From positions 1-64,000 of the forward strand of contig WRAX01000008.1 in NCBI GenBank assembly GCA_009779935.1: a DNA stretch of 64,000 bases, read 5' to 3'. Both the position numbers and the translations under genes were made by a program. This stretch comes from Defluviitaleaceae bacterium. GTDB taxonomy: Bacteria; Bacillota; Clostridia; Lachnospirales; WRAX01. Each line of letters begins with the position of its first letter. The stretch's first letter is position 1. Of this stretch, positions 26,106 through 34,862 are shown in pieces. Below the pieces are notes generated by a model. That model saw nothing but the letters and a program-made list of their open reading frames with translations, was not told where the DNA came from and ran no database searches.

Positions 26106-26810
26106 ATGCAAAATTTCAAAGAATTGGATATGTACCCACCCATAAAAGCCCATTTTGAAGAGCTTGGTTTTGCCGTTAAAGGTGAAGTTAAGGGGTTGGA
26201 TGCGGCATTAATGCGGGATGGGCAAATGTGGGCAGTGGAGATGAAAAAGGGCTTTAACACCACCTTGCTATATCAAGCACTAAACCGGCAAAAGGCTGTA
26301 AATGCTGTGTTTGTGGCCATTCCCCGCCATGTTTTTATGCGCAGGCGTGGGCATATATTGCATATTTTGGAAAAATTATCCTTGGGATTGGTGACTGTAG
26401 CCATGGACAGCCCTGCGCAGTTGGTGGACATACACTTAATGCCAAATATCACCAGCAGACGCAATTCCAAGGCATCTAAGGCTTTGCTGGCGGAGTTTGC
26501 AGGGCGCAATTTTGATGATAATGTGGGTGGATCCGCTAAAACAAAGCTTTTGACCGTTTATCGGGAAAAAGCGTTGCAGGTGGCTTGTGCATTGGATGCA
26601 TTAGGGTGGGGGCAAGCACCCACCCTACGGGGGTTGGGTTGTCCTGATAATACATACAGTATTTTGCGAATGAATACTTATGGATGGTTTGAGAAGGTGG
26701 GCAAGGCAACCTATGCCCTGTCGGATGCGGGCAAAGCAGCACTGGATGACCCCATGTTTGCCCGTGTTGTTGCGTTTTATAGGAAGGAGAGCGGCAATGC
26801 TGAAATATGA
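26106..26810 (+). CDS. DUF2161-type PD-(D/E)XK nuclease-like protein
   Basis: 234 residues from ATG 26106 (the track begins at TTG 26082). YPPIKAHFEELGFAVKGEVKGLDAALM and WAVEMKKGF show a PD-(D/E)XK core (Asp, then E-x-K), as in DUF2161 proteins. AIPRHVFMRRRGHI follows. A C-terminal winged-helix-like region follows, interrupted by GWGQAPTLRG, which is translated REP sequence. It overlaps the Mrr gene by 14 bases, so the two are probably one functional unit, perhaps restriction or DNA repair. Confidence 0.75.
   Translation: MQNFKELDMYPPIKAHFEELGFAVKGEVKGLDAALMRDGQMWAVEMKKGFNTTLLYQALNRQKAVNAVFVAIPRHVFMRRRGHILHILEKLSLGLVTVAMDSPAQLVDIHLMPNITSRRNSKASKALLAEFAGRNFDDNVGGSAKTKLLTVYREKALQVACALDALGWGQAPTLRGLGCPDNTYSILRMNTYGWFEKVGKATYALSDAGKAALDDPMFARVVAFYRKESGNAEI
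26602..26628. repeat. REP-like palindrome inside a coding sequence
   Basis: TAGGGTGGGGGCAAGCACCCACCCTA lies in frame within the DUF2161 gene and adds about nine residues (GWGQAPTLR) between two predicted structural elements. Confidence 0.75.
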
Positions 26811-27747
26811 AGATTTAAAGAAAAGTCCTGACGGGATGCCCACTTGGGATTCCCTTATACCTGTGGTTATGGCATTTGCCGTGCAGGAAGGTAGTTGGAA
26901 AGGGCGGGAGTTTAGGCAAAAAGTGGCAGACCACATTAATCTGCCCGATAATTTGCGCTACAAGACTTATGAAAATGGAAGCGGCATCGTTATAGAAGAC
27001 AGAGCCGGCTGGGCAATGAGCCGCTTAAGAGTTGCCGGACTTTTGCATATTCCCCGGCGTGGTTTTGGGGAAGTGACGGATTTAGGGCGACAACTATATG
27101 AAAAACATGGCGATAAGCTTGATGATAATATCGCCCGCCAGCAAAAGGGCTTTATAGAAAGACACCAGATGTTGCAGGAAAGGAAAAATAACAACGAATC
27201 CGTTGACCAAGCACCCATTTATGATGATGCGGAAAGTTTTGAGGAAGTCATGTCCGCATTGGAAACCCATCACAAAGATGAGGTGGCAACCCAGCTATTG
27301 GAGCGGATTTACAACGAAAGCCCCGTCTTTTTTGAACATTTAGCAGTTAAACTTTTGGAGGCGATGGGATATAAAGGTACCGGCAGCCTTGCAAAAGTAA
27401 CATCACCCACCAGGGATGGGGGTATTGACGGCGTTATCAACCAAGACCCCTTAGGCATTGGGCGTGTATATATACAGGCAAAACGATACCAGCGGGCAAA
27501 CAAGGTCGGCCGCCCTGATATTGATGCGTTTTATGGTGCATTAAGACGGGAGCGGGCTGACAGGGGTGTATTTATCACATCTTCCGGTTTTTCTAAGGAT
27601 GCCGAGGAAGCCGCTAAGGACTTTTCCATCGTCACAATTAACGGTATACAGTTAACGAATTTTATGCTGCAATACGGCGTTGGTGTGCGTGTGGAGCGCA
27701 CCTATCATCTATATGATATTGATGAGGAGTTTTTTGAGTTGGATTAA
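26797..27747 (+). CDS. mrr: Mrr-family restriction endonuclease
   Basis: 316 residues from ATG 26797, after AGGAAGGAGAG. The N-terminal Mrr_N winged-helix domain (WDSLIPVVMAFAVQEG) is followed by the catalytic domain: FEHLAVKLLEAMGY, then GGIDGVINQD ... VYIQAKRY with the D and QxK residues, and RGVFITSSGFS. Mrr is a type IV enzyme that cuts modified DNA. It overlaps the DUF2161 gene, and no methyltransferase is nearby, which fits type IV action. Confidence 0.9.
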   Translation: MLKYEDLKKSPDGMPTWDSLIPVVMAFAVQEGSWKGREFRQKVADHINLPDNLRYKTYENGSGIVIEDRAGWAMSRLRVAGLLHIPRRGFGEVTDLGRQLYEKHGDKLDDNIARQQKGFIERHQMLQERKNNNESVDQAPIYDDAESFEEVMSALETHHKDEVATQLLERIYNESPVFFEHLAVKLLEAMGYKGTGSLAKVTSPTRDGGIDGVINQDPLGIGRVYIQAKRYQRANKVGRPDIDAFYGALRRERADRGVFITSSGFSKDAEEAAKDFSIVTINGIQLTNFMLQYGVGVRVERTYHLYDIDEEFFELD

Positions 27748-27772
27748 TTTGTCCTTGATATGATTGCATGCG

Positions 27773-27815
27773 CAGGGGGACAGTCGGCTATCGCCTGCGT
27801 TGCCCCCACCCTACC
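27773..27815. repeat. REP-like palindrome, long form
   Basis: Centre CAGTCGGCTATCGCCTGCG, ending GCCCCCACCCTACC. In the minus sense its TAG is the stop codon of the XRE regulator gene. Confidence 0.75.
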
Positions 27816-28284
27816 GGTTGCGGCTGGTTGCAGTGGTTATGCTGACGGCACTGGGAATTAGAAAAACTATCCAAGCCGGGTGCCACAAACCCCAAATAAA
27901 GCCCGCCAAAAGAAAAACGATAGTTGCCACAGACCATACATTGATGGTTATATTGCGACCGCTTCTGGTGGTTATTATCAAATCACCTTCATCATCATCG
28001 TCGTCGTCATCGTCATCGTCGGGCAGGCGGCGGCGCACGGTGTGTGCCGCTGCAGGCACAGGGGCAGGGGCATGCGCAGGTATTGCATTGGTGTTTTTTA
28101 ACAAATAATCGGTGGTAACATTAAAAATTTCGCTTAAAGCCACCATGTTCGGCAGGTCGGGCACACTTTCATCAGTTTCCCATTTGGATATGGATTGGCG
28201 GGATACGCCTAATTGTTCTGCAAGTTGTTCTTGAGACAGGTTTTTTTGTTTGCGCAGTATCTGGATTTTTTCGCCAAGTTTCAT
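27811..28284 (-). CDS. XRE-family regulator with membrane C-terminus and poly-Asp tract
   Basis: 157 residues from ATG 28284 after AGGAGGCG. The HTH ([20 protein letters not shown]) covers residues ~5-60. A Pro/Ala-rich linker and a run of ten Asp follow, encoded by an imperfect GAC/GAT repeat prone to length change. Two hydrophobic segments ([19 protein letters not shown]) make the C-terminus membrane-bound. Such proteins can act as membrane-tethered sensors. It converges on the DUF2161-mrr pair and may regulate it (inference). Its stop TAG belongs to a REP element. Confidence 0.85.
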   Translation of the reverse strand: MKLGEKIQILRKQKNLSQEQLAEQLGVSRQSISKWETDESVPDLPNMVALSEIFNVTTDYLLKNTNAIPAHAPAPVPAAAHTVRRRLPDDDDDDDDDDEGDLIITTRSGRNITINVWSVATIVFLLAGFIWGLWHPAWIVFLIPSAVSITTATSRNR

Positions 28285-28304
28285 GGTATCGCCTCCTGTG
28301 GGAT

Positions 28305-28349
28305 GGGGTGGGGGCAATCGGCCGTCGCCTGCGTTGCCCCCACCCTACC
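28305..28349. repeat. REP-like palindrome, long form
   Basis: GGGGTGGGGGCAATCGG ... CGTTGCCCCCACCCTACC, directly upstream of the XRE gene's ribosome binding site; here it is not at a stop codon. Confidence 0.75.
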
Positions 28350-28424
28350 ATTTTATGTGTTTATATTAAAAAAATCAACCAAGTTTGGTTGGCATGGCCG
28401 CAACCGGTGGTTGCAAGTTGGTTT

Positions 28425-29801
28425 TTATGCAAGGATTAGGGCAAGCAATTCCCCAATATTGGCAACGCCGAGGATTTTTACCCCACCCGGGCGTTTAATA
28501 CCCTTTAAGTTGGCTTGTGGGATAATAATTTCTGTAAAAGCTAATTTTGCGGCTTCGTCAATACGTTTTTGTGTATGGTTTACAGCACGCACTTCGCCTG
28601 TTAACCCCACTTCGCCAAAAATTAGGGTTTCGGGGTTTATGGGCTTGTTTTTGTAACTGGATGCAATGGCGGCAATGGCGGCAAGATCGGCAGCAGGTTC
28701 GGTTAACTTCATACCGCCTGCTACATTTACATAACTATCCGCTTGGCTTAAATACAACCTGCAACGCTTTTCCAGCATGGCAAGCAGCATATTAATGCGG
28801 TTATAATCCATGCCGCTTACCACACGGCGGGGGTTGGGGGCTTTGGTAGGGGCAACAAGTGCTTGCACTTCCGCTAAAATAGGGCGGCTACCCTCCATAG
28901 CGCAAGTGATGATGGAGCCCGGCGCATCCAGCGGGCGGCCTGTTAACATATATTCGGATGGGTTGGTAATGGGTTTTAAGCCACCTTCGTCCATTTCAAA
29001 AATGCCAATTTCGCCGGTGCCGCCAAAACGGTTTTTAACCGCACGGATAATGCGGAAGCCCCCATGGCGTTCGCCCTCAAAATACAGCACACAGTCCACC
29101 ATATGCTCCAAAATTTTAGGGCCTGCAATTGCCCCTTCTTTGGTAACATGCCCAACAATGATGGTTGCCATGCCCCGCTCTTTTGCAAGGCGCATAAAAA
29201 ACGCCGTTGCCTCCCGCACTTGGGTTACAGAGCCCGCAGCGGACGTAAGGTCGCTGTGCATCATAGTTTGAATAGAGTCGATTACAAGCAAATGGGGGCT
29301 TAAACGGTGTATTTCACCTTCGATAGCGGCAAGGTCGCTTTCCGCTAATATATAGGTATTTTCGCCAAATTGCCCAAGGCGGGCGGCACGCAGGTTTATT
29401 TGCCCTGCCGATTCCTCCCCGGATACATATAGGATGGTAAATGGCTTGTTTTGGCAAATTTGCAATAGGATGGTGGATTTGCCAATACCGGGCTCCCCGC
29501 CCAATAGCATTAGAGAGCCGGGGACGATGCCGCCCGACAGCACCCTGTCCAGCTCCGTTAAGCCTGTGGGGAATTTTTCGTCTGCTATGGATTTTATTTC
29601 GCTAAGGCGGGTTGATGTGCCCGTGGATGGGGTGGGGGCAAATCGGCCACCGCCTGCGTGTCCACGCCCTATGGTTTTTTTGGCAATAGCAACGGATTCT
29701 TCAAAGGTGTTGTAGGCATGGCAGGCGGGGCATTTGCCAAGCCACCGACCCGTTTCGTGGCCGCAGGCACTACATGTAAAAATTGTTTTAGTCTTGGGCA
29801 T
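28425..29801 (-). CDS. radA: DNA repair protein RadA
   Basis: About 458 residues. N-terminal zinc motif (CSACGHETGRWLGKCPAC), Walker A GGEPGIGKST, the RadA KNRFG motif, and a Lon-protease-like C-terminal domain (FGEVGLTGEVRAV). RadA promotes branch migration during recombination. Between the zinc and ATPase domains the linker contains GHAGGGRFAPTP, encoded by a REP element. The start may be ATG 29801 or the ATG five codons upstream; both overlap the end of the upstream hlyC-type gene. Confidence 0.95.
   Translation of the reverse strand: MPKTKTIFTCSACGHETGRWLGKCPACHAYNTFEESVAIAKKTIGRGHAGGGRFAPTPSTGTSTRLSEIKSIADEKFPTGLTELDRVLSGGIVPGSLMLLGGEPGIGKSTILLQICQNKPFTILYVSGEESAGQINLRAARLGQFGENTYILAESDLAAIEGEIHRLSPHLLVIDSIQTMMHSDLTSAAGSVTQVREATAFFMRLAKERGMATIIVGHVTKEGAIAGPKILEHMVDCVLYFEGERHGGFRIIRAVKNRFGGTGEIGIFEMDEGGLKPITNPSEYMLTGRPLDAPGSIITCAMEGSRPILAEVQALVAPTKAPNPRRVVSGMDYNRINMLLAMLEKRCRLYLSQADSYVNVAGGMKLTEPAADLAAIAAIASSYKNKPINPETLIFGEVGLTGEVRAVNHTQKRIDEAAKLAFTEIIIPQANLKGIKRPGGVKILGVANIGELLALILA
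29628..29672. repeat. REP-like palindrome inside radA
   Basis: A worn long-form copy (GGGGTGGGGGCAAATCGGCC ... CGCCTGCGTGTCC) translated as the interdomain linker of RadA. Confidence 0.65.
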
Positions 29802-31104
29802 CTTCTTCCTCTTCATCAGTTGCGGGGGCGGGTATTTTTGCCCGCAGGCTGGCTATTATGCCCCTTTCCAAGGTTTCTACGGTAAAGGACATGTCGTTAT
29901 ACTCAATAACCTCGCCTTCTTCGGGTATGTAATCCCGTAGGCCCATCACATAACCCGCCACCGTGTCATAATCTTCGGAGGTCAGTTCACGCTCAAAAAA
30001 CTTATTAAAATCATCAAGGCGCACAGTGCCTGCAATGATATATTCATCTTGGTTGCCCGTAGGGGCTATTTCGGTTTTTTTGGTTTGTTGCTCTTCTTGG
30101 TCATCTTCATCAAAAATATCGCCCACAATGGTTTCCACCAAATCTTCTATGGTGCAAAGCCCTTGTGTGCCGCCAAATTCGTCTTTTATAATGGCAATGG
30201 TTGCCCCTTCGTGCTTCATACGTGCAAAAAGGGAGGAAAGGGTGTGGTATTCCATGGCGATAAAGGGTATGCGCATAAAATCTTCCAGCTTAAAATTTTC
30301 CCTGTCCGATTCCAAGATAAAATCTTTGAAGTTGATGGTGCCCTTAATATCGTCCACATCTTCATCATAAACAGGCAGGCGGGAAAAACGCTCTTCCTTA
30401 AAAACTTCCAAAACTTGGTTATAATTACTGTTTATATGCACGGCCACCATGTCCACACGGGGGGTCATAATATCCCGCACATCCCCGTCCTTAAATCCCA
30501 GTACGGCTTCCAGCATTTCGCTTTCTTCTTCTTCGATAACCGACTCCTCAGTGGACATTTCGATGTATGTTTTAAGCTCTTGCTTCTTTTGTTCTTGCTC
30601 CTCCGCATCATCCTTACTGTCCATAAACGAAAAAACTTTGTTTATTACAGCATTTAGCACATTACTAATAGGGGAGAGGATAAAAACCACCCAAGAAATA
30701 GGGCGGGACACAAAAAGGCTTATACGCCCGGGGTTTTTTGTGGCAATAACCTTTGGCATAATATCACCAAAAACAATTACCACAACAGATGTGATAGCTG
30801 TGGCTATGGCCACATTGCGCACCTCGGTTTCGTAACTAGTGGAGATGTGGATGGCAAAACTGGTTACAATGGTTGTTAGTAAAATTGTAACCATATTATT
30901 GCCGATGAGAACAGATGATAAAAGCCTATCCTTTTTACCAACAAGCTTTTCCACAGCATTTGCCCGTTTTTTACCTTCCTCTTTCAGCCTGCGCACAGTT
31001 ACGTTGCTAACGGAGGTTAGGGCGGTTTCGCTCATAGAAAACAGGAAACCAAATAACAAAAGGACAAAAGCAAAAATCACCTGCCCCGTACTACCAGATG
31101 GCAC
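29788..31104 (-). CDS. HlyC/CorC (CNNM-type) CBS-domain transporter
   Basis: 438 residues from GTG 31104 after AAGGAGTGG. Four membrane segments of a DUF21 domain (FSMSETALTSVS at the start), then two CBS domains (VREDIMTPR-type motif VRDIMTPRVDMVA) and a CorC_HlyC domain (DEFGGTQGLCTIEDLVETIVGDI). The family exports or senses Mg2+/Co2+. Overlaps radA and shares the promoter at 31137-31165. Confidence 0.92.
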   Translation of the reverse strand: MPSGSTGQVIFAFVLLLFGFLFSMSETALTSVSNVTVRRLKEEGKKRANAVEKLVGKKDRLLSSVLIGNNMVTILLTTIVTSFAIHISTSYETEVRNVAIATAITSVVVIVFGDIMPKVIATKNPGRISLFVSRPISWVVFILSPISNVLNAVINKVFSFMDSKDDAEEQEQKKQELKTYIEMSTEESVIEEEESEMLEAVLGFKDGDVRDIMTPRVDMVAVHINSNYNQVLEVFKEERFSRLPVYDEDVDDIKGTINFKDFILESDRENFKLEDFMRIPFIAMEYHTLSSLFARMKHEGATIAIIKDEFGGTQGLCTIEDLVETIVGDIFDEDDQEEQQTKKTEIAPTGNQDEYIIAGTVRLDDFNKFFERELTSEDYDTVAGYVMGLRDYIPEEGEVIEYNDMSFTVETLERGIIASLRAKIPAPATDEEEEDAQD

Positions 31105-31136
31105 TTACACCACTCCTTAGAATGTATTTATATAAC

Positions 31137-31165
31137 AGTATATCATAAGCTTATGGAAATTTCAA
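31137..31165 (-). promoter_or_regulatory. Promoter of the hlyC-radA operon
   Basis: TTGAAA, 17 bases, TATACT on the minus strand, about 25 bases upstream of the binding site. Confidence 0.7.
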
Positions 31166-31192
31166 CCACAATATTTGGATTGGATTGATGAT

Positions 31193-31222
31193 AAAAACCA
31201 CGCCGCCAAAGACGTGGTTTAA
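31193..31222. terminator. Terminator
   Basis: AAAACCACG, 10-base loop, CGTGGTTTAA; ends the 32.9-31.2 kb transcript before the hlyC promoter. Confidence 0.75.
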
Positions 31223-31231
31223 TATACTAAA

Positions 31232-31798
31232 TTATTCAATCCGAAAGTGTTGCTGTATTCGCTCTCTCGCCTCTTCGGGCGTGGATGCACCAACTGCAAT
31301 AGTGCGTGATGAAGCGCCGGCACCCAAGTATGGAGCATGAACCACAATTATACTATCCCGCATCAAAAATCTTGAAGAGATAAAACCGAAAACATTCATG
31401 TCAGCCCAGCTTTCGCCTTCTCTTGGATAAAACAGCGATGCCATACGAAAGCCTTGTGACGATGGATTTTGAAACACCAAATCCCAACTTAACGGCCTAT
31501 GTGTTTCGGGATATTCCAAAATCTTGATTGTGCCGCTAAATGTAGTACTCATAGAAAAAACATTTATGCTGTACCTGCCGTTAATCATTACGGTTCTGTA
31601 TTCTATGTGGTTGGGGTCGTCACGAGCAATTTCTATGGAAGCGGCTTCTATGTCTATTGGTATGGAGATGTTAGATATAACTATAATGGCAAGCACAAAC
31701 ACTAAAAACATAATGAAAAGTGTGAGTATAACAATTTTGAATATCCGTTGGGCTTTTGTTGGTGGAGCCCACGGGTTACCATACGTTGATACTATCAT
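31232..31798 (-). CDS. Single-span membrane protein of unknown function
   Basis: 188 residues. A short cytoplasmic N-terminus (NPWAPPTKAQRIF), one membrane segment (IVILTLFIMFLVFVLAIIVIS), then ~140 extracellular residues with a beta-rich pattern (GTIKILEYPETHRPLSWDLVF). No recognised domain. It starts four bases after the preceding exported-protein gene, so the two form an operon and may work together. Confidence 0.65.
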   Translation of the reverse strand: MIVSTYGNPWAPPTKAQRIFKIVILTLFIMFLVFVLAIIVISNISIPIDIEAASIEIARDDPNHIEYRTVMINGRYSINVFSMSTTFSGTIKILEYPETHRPLSWDLVFQNPSSQGFRMASLFYPREGESWADMNVFGFISSRFLMRDSIIVVHAPYLGAGASSRTIAVGASTPEEARERIQQHFRIE

Positions 31799-31802
31799 TA
31801 TG

Positions 31803-32915
31803 CTACCAGACTTGAAGCCAATATGTTGTTGGTCTTATTATAGTAACATGTAGAGGCAGAGACACCAAACTATAATTGTGAATGAGTGTATCCAGAAACC
31901 TAAAATCAGCGTGATGCCATCCTTCGCTATGTAAAGCAAAGTGGTTGCTGCTAAACGACCTGGAATCCCATGAAGTGACTATATTTCCTGACATTTGTGT
32001 TGGAAATTGCACCCATCCTTGTGTGCGACCAGCAATTCTATCGATTTGAGCCATTGGAATGAAGGCTCGACCAGGCCACCTATTATTCACATCTTCCATT
32101 AAAATGGTTCTTGTGGTTATGTATCCAACAAATTGATTTGATATTGTATTGCCTGCAACATTACCTATTCTGATATTAAAAGGTGCATTAACAAACCCAC
32201 TTGTAAGGTTTTGGATATTTCCTAAAAAAGAGGATATAGCAGAAACGGGTCCACCCATAACTTCAAAACCAACCTGAGCAACCGCCCAAGCGAACTGAGA
32301 CCAATTTACAGAAGAATGAACATTATTCATAACCTGTTGTGTGTTTATAGGTATTGCAACATCAATAAATCTAAACTGAAAACCTCTATACGTAGTAAAG
32401 AAATGGCCATACCGAGAAGTGTCTACAAAGGGCTCAAAATTAGTTCGGCTTGATGGTGGCACTGAAAATATAATGCCGGGGATATCCAAACCATCATCTA
32501 TAAGCATTTGCACCCTGTGCAGGGCAAGGGCATATAAATCATTATTTAATAGATTAAGAGCCTCGCAACTATCCAGTTGCCTTGCTTCCAGCACCCCTAT
32601 TTCACTAAACAGCTGAGTATTGTCTTGTAAATCAAAAGCGTTGAATGGTGAGTAATGTTGAGTGTGCATATCATAATCACAACCGAAGAATGCTTCCACG
32701 AGGTATCCAGCAATTTCATCGAATACCACCCCATTAAAGTGATCCACTTCCACAACGAATAATGGTATACTGCTTAGTTTTGAAAAATCTAATGCAGATG
32801 CGCTAAATTCATCGATTGTTTGAAATTCATTAGAAAATTCTTCGGCTTGCAAAGGAACGGCAAAACCCAAAGCCATAACAGCTACCATAAATAACGATAA
32901 AACTCTCTTTCGCAT
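31803..32915 (-). CDS. Secreted protein of unknown function
   Basis: 370 residues with a clear signal peptide (LSLFMVAVMALGFAVPLQAEE). The mature protein is not from a family I recognise; it has aromatic-rich segments (YGHFFTTYRGFQFRFIDVAI) and a Gly/Ser/hydrophobic stretch (EVMGGPVSAISSFLGNIQ) that might insert in membranes. Base composition is visibly more AT-rich than surrounding genes, pointing to acquisition. AGGAGGAATTT precedes the start and the promoter is full consensus. Confidence 0.7.
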   Translation of the reverse strand: MRKRVLSLFMVAVMALGFAVPLQAEEFSNEFQTIDEFSASALDFSKLSSIPLFVVEVDHFNGVVFDEIAGYLVEAFFGCDYDMHTQHYSPFNAFDLQDNTQLFSEIGVLEARQLDSCEALNLLNNDLYALALHRVQMLIDDGLDIPGIIFSVPPSSRTNFEPFVDTSRYGHFFTTYRGFQFRFIDVAIPINTQQVMNNVHSSVNWSQFAWAVAQVGFEVMGGPVSAISSFLGNIQNLTSGFVNAPFNIRIGNVAGNTISNQFVGYITTRTILMEDVNNRWPGRAFIPMAQIDRIAGRTQGWVQFPTQMSGNIVTSWDSRSFSSNHFALHSEGWHHADFRFLDTLIHNYSLVSLPLHVTIIRPTTYWLQVW

Positions 32916-33015
32916 AACAAATTCCTCCTATGTATTTAGTGTGTTGCGGTATATCCGCAATCCCGCTTTTGGGGCGGCTGTACATTCCAGCCCCTTCACA
33001 TCACGTGATACTAAT

Positions 33016-33044
33016 ATTATATACATATATATACACTATGTCAA
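33016..33044 (-). promoter_or_regulatory. Consensus promoter of the secreted-protein operon
   Basis: TTGACA, 17 AT-rich bases, TATAAT on the minus strand. The ~95-base leader contains two hairpins (TTGCGG/CCGCAA and GGGGCTGG/CCGCCCC). Confidence 0.85.
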
Positions 33045-33087
33045 GGAGAACTATAAGCAAATTTCGCCAAAATTCTAACCTAATAAT

Positions 33088-33187
33088 ATGTGTTTCGTTA
33101 ACGAAAAATGTCGGGTATGTGAAAATGGGGTTATTACACTGGAAAGGAGGTGAAAAAGTGAGAGCTTTCTCATTAAAACCATTATGA
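33088..33187 (+). CDS. Two possible overlapping mini-ORFs with a perfect Shine-Dalgarno
   Basis: ATG 33088 opens a 21-codon ORF (starting MCFVNEKCRVCENG, three Cys). Its last codons and TGA lie within AAAGGAGGTGA, and GTG 33158 then opens a 9-codon ORF. The binding site is the best match to the anti-SD in the window, yet no long gene follows on the plus strand. It may be a leader or toxin-like peptide pair, or the relic of a deleted gene. I see nothing else in 33045-33248. Confidence 0.3.
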
Positions 33188-33248
33188 AACTATCACACAA
33201 TTTTGTCAACATAAGTTTATAATTTTTATGCACGTTAGTTATACCGAA

Positions 33249-34862
33249 CTAATAGCAAGCAATAGACGAATCGCAACGGGGCTCGCAACCGCCGATTAAC
33301 ACACCGTTTTGGCTGTTGCGCCAGATGATTTGACCACGCCCAAAGCCGCCACTGTCCAGTGCTACGCTTATGTTGTGGCCACGTCGGGCAAGCCCTTGGG
33401 CGATGTGCATAGGAAAGCCATGCTCTATGGTAAAATTTTTGCCTTCCATCCATTGCCAGCGGGGGGCATCCAGGCTGGCTTGGGGATTTAAGCCGAAATC
33501 CACCGTATTCATCACCATTTGCAGGTGGCCTTGGGGCTGCATATAGCCGCCCATAACCCCAAAGGGGCCCACGGCCTGCCCGTCCTTGGTCATAAAGCCG
33601 GGGATGATGGTATGCAGGGTTTTTTTACCACCGCTTAGAGCATTGGGGTGGGTGGGGTCCAAACTAAAATCCGCCCCTCGGTTTTGCAGGGCAATGCCTG
33701 TGCCGGGGACAACAATACCCGAGCCAAAACCCATATAATTACTTTGTATAAAGCTTATCATATTACCTTCCCCATCGGCGGCGCAAAGGTATACAGTGCC
33801 GCCGGGGGTTGGGGCATGCACAAGGGGCTCGCCTGCTGTATCTGTTATTTGGTAGCGAAGCTTTTCAGCAAAAGTCTCGCTTAATAAGTCCGCCGGGTCA
33901 AATTGCATATGGGCGGGGTCGGTTACATGGTATTTTGTGGCGGCAAAGGCCAGCTTCATGGCTTCAAATTGTCGGTGCAGGCTCAACTCGCAGTCCCTGT
34001 GGGTAAAATCCCATGTTTTTAGGGTGTTTAGGGCGATAAGGGCGGCTATGCCCTGTCCATTGGGGGGCATCTCCCATACATCATAACCACGGTAGTTTAC
34101 GCTTATTGGGGCATCCCAGCTGTTTTTATGGGCTACAAGGTCTTCTTTTGTAATATAGCCGCCGTGTTTGGCGGCATGGGTTGCAATTTCATCTGCCAGT
34201 GCGCCTGTGTAAAAGCTTGCGGCATTGGTTTTACTTAGTTCTTCCAAGGTATTGGCGTGGCCTTCCAGCTTCCAAATATCGCCAATTTGGGGGGCTTTGC
34301 CGTTTTTGGTAAAGGTGGCTTGCCACCCATCAAATTCTGCCCCTTGGTTTTTTGCATATGCTACCGCTGCCCGCTCCCAAAAATACCCAACAGCAGGGGA
34401 GATGGGGAAGCCATATCGGGCGTAGTTTATGGCAGGCTTTAAGGTATCGGTCAAAGGTAAATTGCCAAATTTTGCGGACAAATCCGCCCACGCAGATGGT
34501 GCGCCGGGCACGGTAACGGGTGCATAGCCCATTTTTGGCATGGTATCATGCCCTGCATCCCGCATTTTTTCCAAGGTTATACCCATGGGGGCCTTTCCGC
34601 TGGCGTTAAGACCATGTAGTTTGCGCTCTTTTTCAATCCATATTAGGGCAAAAACATCGCCGCCAATACCGTTGCTTGTGGACTCTACCACCGTTAGGGT
34701 TGCGGCGGCGGCTATGGCTGCATCTATGGCATTGCCGCCGTTTTTTAGTATGTCCAGCCCCGCCTGTGCGGCAAGGGGTTGGCTGGTGGCCACCATGCCC
34801 TTTTGGGCATATTGCACCATGCGTCGGGATGGGTGGGGGTAGGTGTTGGGGTTCTGGTTCAT
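33249..34862 (-). CDS. ggt: Gamma-glutamyltransferase family protein
   Basis: 537 residues with no signal peptide, unlike secreted GGTs. MVATSQPLAAQAGLDILKNGGNAIDAAIA is the typical beginning; TPGGTVYLCAADGEGNM holds the autoprocessing and catalytic Thr, and GGKKTLHTIIPGF and GVMGGYMQPQGH are later motifs. Members cleave gamma-glutamyl compounds or related amides. The start codon overlaps the upstream HD gene's stop (TAATG). Confidence 0.9.
   Translation of the reverse strand: MNQNPNTYPHPSRRMVQYAQKGMVATSQPLAAQAGLDILKNGGNAIDAAIAAAATLTVVESTSNGIGGDVFALIWIEKERKLHGLNASGKAPMGITLEKMRDAGHDTMPKMGYAPVTVPGAPSAWADLSAKFGNLPLTDTLKPAINYARYGFPISPAVGYFWERAAVAYAKNQGAEFDGWQATFTKNGKAPQIGDIWKLEGHANTLEELSKTNAASFYTGALADEIATHAAKHGGYITKEDLVAHKNSWDAPISVNYRGYDVWEMPPNGQGIAALIALNTLKTWDFTHRDCELSLHRQFEAMKLAFAATKYHVTDPAHMQFDPADLLSETFAEKLRYQITDTAGEPLVHAPTPGGTVYLCAADGEGNMISFIQSNYMGFGSGIVVPGTGIALQNRGADFSLDPTHPNALSGGKKTLHTIIPGFMTKDGQAVGPFGVMGGYMQPQGHLQMVMNTVDFGLNPQASLDAPRWQWMEGKNFTIEHGFPMHIAQGLARRGHNISVALDSGGFGRGQIIWRNSQNGVLIGGCEPRCDSSIACY

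Noticed and set aside
27970-28020. Trinucleotide repeat as a possible CRISPR or satellite
   Set aside because: It is an in-frame Asp tract in a regulator; no spacer-repeat structure. No CRISPR array was seen anywhere.
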